Source: Kofleriaceae bacterium (lineage in GTDB: Bacteria; Myxococcota_A; Polyangia; Haliangiales; Haliangiaceae). From it: a stretch of DNA of 64,000 bases. The DNA lies in contig JAGPCY010000007.1 of assembly GCA_018057825.1 (NCBI GenBank), positions 124,001 to 188,000 of the forward strand. The letters run 5' to 3'. Under the pieces are notes generated by a model that searched no databases, was not told the origin of the DNA, and saw only the letters and a program-made list of their open reading frames with translations. Of the stretch, positions 50,345 through 57,034 are shown piece after piece. A program made the position numbers and the translations under genes. How positions within the stretch are numbered: the stretch's first letter is position 1; each line of letters begins with the position of its first letter.

Positions 50345-51457
50345 TCAGCCCGCGCCGTCGAGCAGGCCGGTCAGCGCCCCGTGCTGGGCGGTGAGCTGCG
50401 CGAGCTCGGCCGAAAGCACCGGATCGGCGGTGGCGTCGGCGTCCAGGCGAGCCAGGGCCGGCCCGAGCGGCGCCGGCGCGTCGCGGCGAAGCCGGGCGAA
50501 CAACAGCAAGAGCGCGGCGGTGGCGTCGGCGTCCTCTTCGGCGACCGCGCGGGCCACGCGGTGGGCCTCGGTCGCGCGCAGCGCCGCCTCGGCGCGGACG
50601 ATCGCCGCGGCGTGCTCGGGGGCGTCGGTCCGGCGCAGCACGCAGTGCCGGGCCAACGGCGCCAGCGCGGCCGCCAGCTCGTCGAGCGACGTGTCCGGGG
50701 GCCAGGTCGCCGTCAGCGCCGCGCGCAGGCGCGCCGCCAGGTCGCGCCACGAGCCGTCGGCGCACGCCAGGGACAGCGACACGCCGTCGGCGTCCGGCCG
50801 CCGCCGCAGCTCGACCCAGCCCCGCGGTCGTCCGGTCGCCGGATCGAGCGGCCGCATCGCCGCCGCCAGGCGCTCGACCGGGACCCAGTGCGGCGGGTAC
50901 TTGAAGCGCGCGACGTCGAGCAGGAGCACCAGATCGCGCCCGGGATGGTAGCCGCCGATCGGCGAGTAGTGGCCGGTGCCGGTCTGGCCCAGGGCCGCAC
51001 GATCGTAGGCCGCGATCAGCACCGCGCCGGGACCACGGGTCGCGTCTCGCACCGCGGCGCGCAGCCGCGCGGCGTCGTCCCCGTCCGCACCATCGTCGGG
51101 GCGGTGGACCACCGCGGTCGCGTGGTTGCAGCGCGCCAGGCACGCCAGGGTGTCGAGGTCGATGCCCTCGTCGCGGACCCGGTCGAGTGACACGCAGCAG
51201 TCGAGCAGCTCCTCGCTGTACCACCGCCACGGTCCCTTCCACAGCCGGCCCGGATCGATCGCCAGCGCGTTGAGCGCCACCACCAGCGAGCCGAGCCCGC
51301 AGAACGCCGGCTCCGATTGCGTGTGGTACTGCTCGGCGAGCGCGAAGTAGCCGCCGAGTCCACCGGCCGCGAGGGCCTCGGCGAAGAGCGCCCGGCCTTC
51401 GTCGGACGAGAACGCGATCGCCTCGGCCGGCAGCGGCCGACGATAGAGGGTCTCCAC
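50345..51457 (-). CDS. Phytochelatin synthase, eukaryote-type (glutathione gamma-glutamylcysteinyltransferase)
   Basis: 370 residues from a GTG start. The catalytic half matches plant and animal PCS closely: QYHTQSEPAFCGLGSLVVAL (Cys53), LAIDPGRLWKGPWRWYSEEL, DCC, GHYSPIGGYHPGRD (His163) and LLDVARFKYPPHWVP (Asp181), so the Cys-His-Asp triad is complete. The protein also keeps a C-terminal domain of ~150 residues, unlike short bacterial PCS-like proteins that only cleave glutathione. It should make phytochelatins from glutathione upon Cd or other metal stress. No signal peptide. No metal regulator is adjacent. Confidence 0.93.
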   Translation of the reverse strand: METLYRRPLPAEAIAFSSDEGRALFAEALAAGGLGGYFALAEQYHTQSEPAFCGLGSLVVALNALAIDPGRLWKGPWRWYSEELLDCCVSLDRVRDEGIDLDTLACLARCNHATAVVHRPDDGADGDDAARLRAAVRDATRGPGAVLIAAYDRAALGQTGTGHYSPIGGYHPGRDLVLLLDVARFKYPPHWVPVERLAAAMRPLDPATGRPRGWVELRRRPDADGVSLSLACADGSWRDLAARLRAALTATWPPDTSLDELAAALAPLARHCVLRRTDAPEHAAAIVRAEAALRATEAHRVARAVAEEDADATAALLLLFARLRRDAPAPLGPALARLDADATADPVLSAELAQLTAQHGALTGLLDGAG

Positions 51458-51549
51458 CCGACGATCGTAGCGCACGCGCGCCGGCGGCGAGGGTCGCGCC
51501 CGGCGTCCCTGCCCGATCAGCCGGGCCGCGGTCGTGGCACCATCGCGCG

Positions 51550-52827
51550 ATGCGCTCGCTCGTCGCGATCTCGATGCTCGCGTCCCTGGTCGCCTGCGGC
51601 GGCGACGGCGGTGGCGGCGACGGTGATGGCGGTGTGATCGACGCGCCGCCCGGGGCGCGCCCACATCCGCTGTACCCGGCCCTCGATCTGGACACGCTGC
51701 CCGGCAGCGGCGGCGGCGCGATCGGTCCGTACCAACCGCCGAGGTTGCCGACGACGACGCGCTCGGTCGCGATCACCACCGTCGGCGCCCAGGCCGCGCG
51801 CGACGTGGCGGCGGCCTGCGCCACCGCCGGCACCGCGGTCACCGTCCCCGACAGCGCCGGTCGCCTCGGCACCCTCGATCTGGGGAATGTCGACGACTGC
51901 GACCTCAGCCTCGGCGCCGCGGTGGTGATCGATCTCCTCTACCTCGGCCACCTGCCGGGGCCGACGCGCGCACCCAGCCACCGGATCCGCGTCCGCGGCG
52001 GTCAGCTCGGCGCGGTGATGGTCGATCCGCAGAGCAGCGATCTGGTCCTCGACGGCGTGGTCCTCAACAGCGGCGTGGTGCCGCCGGCCCAGCGCGTGAG
52101 CGTGGCGATCTACCTGATCGGCGATCGCTCCGTCGCCGATGGCTACGTCGCGCGGTTCGCGGTGATCAACTCGATCATCCGCATGGTCGCCACCGAGCCC
52201 GACGGCGCCGGCAATCGCGACGGCGCCGCCTATCTCGCCGACGGCGCCCGCGACGTGTTCTTCGCCAACAACAACATCGTCACCGCCGGCAACCGCAACT
52301 CATGGGGCTTCCGCCTGAGCGGCGCCGACAACGCGCTCTTCGTCGACAACACCGTGCGGGTGTCGTTCCACAAGATGATCCGCATGAACGACGGCCCCGT
52401 CGACTACGTCTACGTCAAGGGCGGCACCTGGATGCGCGAGGCCACCCTCACCGCCGGCGGCCTCGCCATCAACGATAGCTGGGCCCAGCTCGGCGATCTC
52501 GGCACCGATCAGGTCTACCTCCACGATCCCACCGTGTGGCTGGCGTCGTCGGAGCCCGTGGTCTTCGGCGCCTCGCCCGGCCCCGGCCAGGCCGGCAAGC
52601 GCTGGGAGGCCCGCCGCATCGCCTGGCACGCCCGGAGCGCAGCCGTCGTCAGCGACGCGCACCTCCAGGGCCTCGCCGACACTTGCGCCGCCAGCGCCAC
52701 CTGCGACTACGGCTTCGGCACTCACCGCTACACCTACGATCCCGCCCTCACCCTGCCCACCACCGCCTGGCGCGATCTCCCCACGATCGCGCTCGACGAT
52801 CCCGACCAGCAGCCGATCGCGCCGTGA
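51550..52827 (+). CDS. Right-handed beta-helix lipoprotein
   Basis: 425 residues with signal MRSLVAISMLASLVACGGDG and a Gly/Asp-rich spacer. The chain then shows repeated short strands and Asn ladders (SSDLVLDGVVLNSGV, DVFFANNNIVTAGNRNSWGFRLSGADNALFVDNTV) typical of a pectin-lyase-like beta helix. No catalytic Arg/Lys motif is obvious. Probably surface-attached polysaccharide-binding or structural. Confidence 0.8.
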   Translation: MRSLVAISMLASLVACGGDGGGGDGDGGVIDAPPGARPHPLYPALDLDTLPGSGGGAIGPYQPPRLPTTTRSVAITTVGAQAARDVAAACATAGTAVTVPDSAGRLGTLDLGNVDDCDLSLGAAVVIDLLYLGHLPGPTRAPSHRIRVRGGQLGAVMVDPQSSDLVLDGVVLNSGVVPPAQRVSVAIYLIGDRSVADGYVARFAVINSIIRMVATEPDGAGNRDGAAYLADGARDVFFANNNIVTAGNRNSWGFRLSGADNALFVDNTVRVSFHKMIRMNDGPVDYVYVKGGTWMREATLTAGGLAINDSWAQLGDLGTDQVYLHDPTVWLASSEPVVFGASPGPGQAGKRWEARRIAWHARSAAVVSDAHLQGLADTCAASATCDYGFGTHRYTYDPALTLPTTAWRDLPTIALDDPDQQPIAP

Positions 52828-52870
52828 TCCCGCCCGCGGCCGTTCGGCTAGTCCGCGCGCCCGAGCGCCG

Positions 52871-53749
52871 TTACGGGGATGGTGGCGCCAGCGCCGTGCG
52901 CATCGCCGCCACCACCGGCGCGTACATCTCGCGGACGATCGCGGTCAGTGGCGCACCGGCTTCGACCGGGGTGCCGGCGCGGACCGGCGGCGCTGGCGCG
53001 TACTCGGCGTTGAGCGCGAGCGCCCGCGCATAGTCGTCGCCGCGCAGCGTCGCGGCGAGCACCAGGCCCAGGTCGAGCCCCGCGCTCACGCCAGCGGCGG
53101 TGACCCGATCCCGATCGACCACGACCCGCGCATCGACGGCGGTCGCGCCCGCCAACGGCAGCAGCTCGTGGGCGACCCAGTGGGTCGTGGCGCGGTAGCC
53201 GCGCAGGAGCCCGGCGGCGCCAAGCACCAGCGCACCGGTGCAAACGCTGGTGATCCAGGCGGCTCCGGCGCCGCGGGTCTGCACGAACCCGAGCAGCGCT
53301 GGGTCGCGCATGGCGACGGCTGTGCCGACGCTACCACCGGGCACGAACAGCACGTCGACCCGCGCCGGCGCGTCGGCGAACGTGGTCGTCGGCACGATCG
53401 CCAGGCCGGTATCGGTCGCCACCGGCGCCGCGGTGGCGGCGACCAGATGGACGACGGCGTTGGTCAGCCCGGCCAGGAAGAGCTGCGGACCCACCAGATC
53501 CAGGGCGGTCATCTGCGGATACATCACCATCGCGATCTGCAGCGGCGGGCCCGGCGGCGGGGTCATCAGCCGCTCGTGGAGCGTGGCGGGATCGTCGGGC
53601 GGGCGCGGTGCGTCGACGTCCGCCCTCGGAGCTGCGGGCTGCGCGGCGACGGTGCTGGCGGGGCGGTCGCGGCACCCGAGCAGCGCGGCGGCCGTGCCGG
53701 CGCCAGCGAGCCGCAACAAGTCTCGGCGATCGGGCGGGGTCGCGGTCAC
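52871..53749 (-). CDS. DJ-1/PfpI-family (isonitrile-hydratase-like) lipoprotein
   Basis: 292 residues from a GTG start. The N terminus (PPDRRDLLRLAGAGTAAALLGC) combines a Tat-like twin-Arg with a lipobox. The catalytic domain has IAMVMYPQMTALDLVGP, VDVLFVPGGSVG and WITSVCTGALVLGAAGLLRGY, the nucleophile elbow with Cys of PfpI/AraC-N-like glutamine-amidotransferase folds, then ATTHWVAHELLPLAG. Nearest group is the isonitrile-hydratase/InhA class. Export of this normally cytoplasmic family is unusual. Confidence 0.86.
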   Translation of the reverse strand: MTATPPDRRDLLRLAGAGTAAALLGCRDRPASTVAAQPAAPRADVDAPRPPDDPATLHERLMTPPPGPPLQIAMVMYPQMTALDLVGPQLFLAGLTNAVVHLVAATAAPVATDTGLAIVPTTTFADAPARVDVLFVPGGSVGTAVAMRDPALLGFVQTRGAGAAWITSVCTGALVLGAAGLLRGYRATTHWVAHELLPLAGATAVDARVVVDRDRVTAAGVSAGLDLGLVLAATLRGDDYARALALNAEYAPAPPVRAGTPVEAGAPLTAIVREMYAPVVAAMRTALAPPSP

Positions 53750-54076
53750 GGTCGTACCTCCAGCAGGAACAGCGAGCCCGGATCGAGGCCCCTAGAGGGG
53801 CGCTGCGGCCGGGGGGGCGTGGGCCGGCCGGACTCTAGGGCTGCGAGCCCGGTGCGCCAAGCCCGCGGCCGGGGGTGCGGCGATCTTGCGCACGCCGCGC
53901 GCGCCCGGCCAGCGGTTCGCCACGCCGGGGCCAGCGCCCCCTGCCGTCTGCGCCTCAGGAGCCCCGGGCCGGCACCCCAGCGGGGTGATGGTCTGGGTGG
54001 CCCGCGGTGCCCATACTCGCAGCAGGACACGGGCGAGCTCCCGTTGTCCCAACGAAACCACTCTGGGGGCAAAGCT
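53750..54076. other. Non-coding gap at left edge of accessory island
   Basis: No gene seen in these 327 bases. They hold the palindrome GCCCCTAGAGGGGC at 53788-53801 and a GC-rich stretch, after which base composition becomes visibly less GC-rich through the following genes. No transposon ends or tRNA fragment were recognised. Confidence 0.5.
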
Positions 54077-55141
54077 ATGGCTCGCTGGGACAGCCTCGCG
54101 AAACGCGATGAACTGCACGGTCTCAACCGGCACGGGCAGCGGCTCTCAGACGACGATATGCGAGAGAGCCCGTATTGCATAGAACGGCCACACACGGGCT
54201 TCCGCTGGAACGATGGCGACTGGGAGACCATCGAGTGGTACCCGCAAGGGATCGCCGGGATCACCAACGCCGATCAATCGAAGAAGTTCCTCCTGGTGAG
54301 CTGGTACCACCAGAACCGCGAGAAGAAAAAAGACAAGCTCGGGTTCAAAGGGGTTCGTGTGTCGCTCGTCGACGTCACCGACATGGATGACATCTGGTAT
54401 CGCCACGTGCTCCTCGTCGAGCGGGACGGGGCGTCGATCAAGCCGCTGACCAACGCTGCGGGGCACTCGATCCACGCCGGCGGCATCGCCGTTCTAGGCA
54501 CGACGCTCTACGTCGCGGACTCCGCGAATAACCAAATTCGCTCGTTCGACCTCAGTCGACTCGTCGCTGCGGCGCCGGACACCGGCAAATCGCGCTGCGA
54601 AAAGACCGCGGACGGCACGTACTACGCGTATGACTATCGCTACCTCATGATTCAGCAGGCGGCGCGTTCCGTGACGCCCGCGCTGCTGTCGTTCATGTCC
54701 ATGGACTGGAGCAACCCAACGTCGCCATCGCTGCTGACGGGAGGCTTCTACTACCCGGACAAGGGCTACGACACGTCACCGTCCGTGCGCTGGTGGCGGC
54801 CCGAGGACATCGTCAACGCCACCACGGCGCTCACGGGCGAGCGCACGCCCCCCGGCCTCGCCGGGACCCTCAAGGACTGCTTCCTCGGAGAGAAGGCGCA
54901 GGGCGCCACGCGCGTCGGCGACCGGCTCTGGGTCAGCCGAAGCTACGGCGAAGGAAACCAGGGCAGGCTCGCGATCTTCAACATCGCGAACCCGAGCGCT
55001 CCGAAGTCGCTGGGCTCGGCCTCGTGGCCCATCGGCGCTGAAGGCATCTTCGCCGCGAAGACCTCCGACAACGTCTGGTGCTGCACGGAGTTCCCGGAGA
55101 AGCGGATCGTCTTCGCGGTGAAGAAGTCGGCGTATCCTTGA
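54077..55141 (+). CDS. Unknown beta-rich (propeller-like) protein
   Basis: 354 residues from ATG (MARWDSLAKRDELHGLNRHG). No signal peptide. Propeller-like blades such as GGIAVLGTTLYVADSANNQIRSFDL and GDRLWVSRSYGEGNQGRLAIFNI are visible, with conserved-looking Trp pairs (VRWWRPED, NVWCCTEFPEK). Lys and less GC-rich codons are more frequent than in the flanking core genes, suggesting acquisition. No function can be assigned; its place beside toxin loci is suggestive only. Confidence 0.75.
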   Translation: MARWDSLAKRDELHGLNRHGQRLSDDDMRESPYCIERPHTGFRWNDGDWETIEWYPQGIAGITNADQSKKFLLVSWYHQNREKKKDKLGFKGVRVSLVDVTDMDDIWYRHVLLVERDGASIKPLTNAAGHSIHAGGIAVLGTTLYVADSANNQIRSFDLSRLVAAAPDTGKSRCEKTADGTYYAYDYRYLMIQQAARSVTPALLSFMSMDWSNPTSPSLLTGGFYYPDKGYDTSPSVRWWRPEDIVNATTALTGERTPPGLAGTLKDCFLGEKAQGATRVGDRLWVSRSYGEGNQGRLAIFNIANPSAPKSLGSASWPIGAEGIFAAKTSDNVWCCTEFPEKRIVFAVKKSAYP

Positions 55142-55295
55142 CGCGGGTCCGTAGGCTCAGCACCTCGACCTGGTGAGCCCGGCGGCCGCAACCGCCTGAA
55201 AGGACGAAGTCTCTGCCAGGCGCGTAGGTGCGGATACGTCGAGGAGGGTTGCGTTTGCGTCGAATGTGGCCTACGGTCTTCCTGGAGGTTCCGCC

Positions 55296-55793
55296 ATGGA
55301 AGCCGCAGTGCGCACGATGGAAGACCGGATCCGCCGGATGACCCCGGTCGCCGCTCCGCCCGAGCAGCAGGCGCAGGTGGCCGCGCTGTCCAGGGCGCTC
55401 GGCGGGATGGTCCACCCGCCGAAGCGGCAAGCGCCCACGTGCCAGCTCGTGGGCCCGCAGGGGGAGAGCATCGAGCTTCCCGCGTCGATCTTCTACGTGC
55501 TCGAGCGCGTGGCCGAGGTTCTCGCGCGCGGCGACTCGATCACCATCGTGCCGGTCAACCGTGAGGTGACCACGCAGCAGGCCGCGGACCTCCTCAACGT
55601 GTCGCGTCAGTATCTCGTGCGACTTCTCGACGAAGGGCGCATCGCCTTCCGCAAGACCGGCAAGCATCGGCGGCTGCGGATCGAGGACGTGCTGAAGTTC
55701 AAGGACGAGCGCGACAAGGATCGCCGCGCAGGCCTTCGCGAGCTTTCGCAGATGACGCAGGAGTTCGGCGGGTACGACGCCGAACGGAAGTAG
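55296..55793 (+). CDS. Antitoxin with excisionase-type helix-turn-helix
   Basis: 165 residues with a GGAGG ribosome-binding site. Residues ~85-140 hold the motif REVTTQQAADLLNVSRQYLVRLLDEG followed by FRKTGKHRRLRIEDVLKF, an excisionase/MerR-like DNA-binding domain. This protein type regularly precedes PIN_3-family toxins, as here (20 bases upstream of the PIN gene), and is expected to bind and autorepress the operon. The gene appears intact. Confidence 0.85.
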   Translation: MEAAVRTMEDRIRRMTPVAAPPEQQAQVAALSRALGGMVHPPKRQAPTCQLVGPQGESIELPASIFYVLERVAEVLARGDSITIVPVNREVTTQQAADLLNVSRQYLVRLLDEGRIAFRKTGKHRRLRIEDVLKFKDERDKDRRAGLRELSQMTQEFGGYDAERK

Positions 55794-55813
55794 TCGGGTC
55801 CGGCCGAAGGTCT

Positions 55814-56397
55814 ATGGTCCCGGCGCCCTTAATCGTCGTCGTCGACGCCAATGTGCTGTTCCGCTCACGCTCCGGGACACGGTCTTGCGCGCGGCTGCCG
55901 CGGGTTTCTACCAACTCCGATGGAGCGCCCAGATTCTCGACGAGATGGAGCGCAATCTCGTCTCGACGGACACGATGACCGTCGACCGGGCTGCGAGGCT
56001 GCGGGCGACGATGGAGAAGTACTTCCCCGAAGCGGAGGTCACTGGCTACTCGTCGCTAATCGCCGGACTTCAGAATGACGCGAAGGACCGCCACGTTGTC
56101 GCCACCGCCGTGAAGGCCGGCGCGCAGGTGATCACGACGTCGAACCTCAAGGACTTCGCTCCGCTCCCGGAGGGGCTCGAAGCGCAGTCGCCAGACGAGT
56201 TCCTTTGCAACCTCTTCGACCTCGATCCCGAAGGCTTCGCGGAGATGTTGCGCCAGCAATCGGCCGATCTCGTGAAGCCCCCGGTGACCTTCGATGAGCT
56301 GCTTGAACGGCTCGAGCGTGTCGTGCCAGAGCTCGTAGCGCTGGTGCGACATCACGGCCAGGCAGCAGGCTCACGGTGGCAGGACCGCTCGCGCTGA
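55814..56397 (+). pseudogene. PIN-domain (PIN_3) toxin gene with a one-base deletion
   Basis: The reading frame begins at ATG 55814 (MVPAPLIVVVDANVLF), which is the PIN N-terminal strand with the first catalytic Asp. After TTC (55859-55861) only CG remains before CTC, and the expected continuation, LTLRDTVLRAAAAGFYQLRW, is in the next frame from 55864. Restoring one C would give DANVLFPLTLRD, the family's usual form. The rest is intact to 56397, with SAQILDEMERNL, NDAKDRHVVATAV and ITTSNLKDF. A start inside the second frame would lack the first Asp. As read, the toxin is inactive or needs frameshifting; a sequencing error cannot be excluded. Confidence 0.85.
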
Positions 56398-56559
56398 CGC
56401 CGCTACCGGTCGGAGAGATCTGCGCTTGGTTCCCCGCCGGCTCTCTCCTCCAAGTTGGGGCCCTCGTCCCAGCCTCCAGTAACGCGCCCTGGCCCGGGGG
56501 AACTCGGCCACGCCGGCTTCGCGGAGAGGTTGCTGCCCGTCCGTGGAGGATGCTGTAAG

Positions 56560-56850
56560 ATGCCGAAGCCAATGCTCGAGAAGGCGTTTGATGTAGTGTC
56601 GGTCGCAGCGACCGATGGGGGCTGGGCCGTCAAGGGGCGAGCACATCTCGACGTCAGCGTAGGCGACGTCCTTGCGACGTGTGCCCTGGGCGACGACAGT
56701 GGCGGCAGGGTGAAGGTCGCAGGGCTAGAAACCTATGGGAGGCGCGTAGAGTTACTTTCGAAGATGATGACCGGGTCCATCGTAGTTGTAGGAGTTGTCC
56801 GCGAGGTCCCGAGCGCGCTCTACCTCACCACCGCGAAGCTGACGCGTTGA
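56560..56850 (+). CDS. Unknown small protein upstream of the polymorphic toxin
   Basis: 96 residues with GGAGG before the ATG (MPKPMLEKAFDVVSV). Predicted all-beta from alternating hydrophobics (GWAVKGRAHLDVSVGDVLATCAL, GSIVVVGVV), possibly a small barrel of the EF-Tu domain-2 type. No family recognised. The 162 bases before it and 184 bases after it contain no other gene. Confidence 0.65.
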   Translation: MPKPMLEKAFDVVSVAATDGGWAVKGRAHLDVSVGDVLATCALGDDSGGRVKVAGLETYGRRVELLSKMMTGSIVVVGVVREVPSALYLTTAKLTR

Positions 56851-57034
56851 GCACGTCGATCCATCGCCGATCGCTGCGTTGCAGCTCCTCGCGTTCCAAC
56901 CAGGAGCCCATCGTCGTCGCGCCTTGCGATCGGCGCGCCTCGATGCCAGCACCCCATCGTCCCCGCTGTGGCGAGGTACTGGCGGCTCGCTGGTCGACCA
57001 GGAGATGGGTGGCGCCGGCCGGAGGGCTGCGCTG

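Noticed and set aside
55885-56397. Shorter PIN toxin with its own start
   Set aside because: It would lack the first strand and catalytic Asp, which are present just upstream in another frame.
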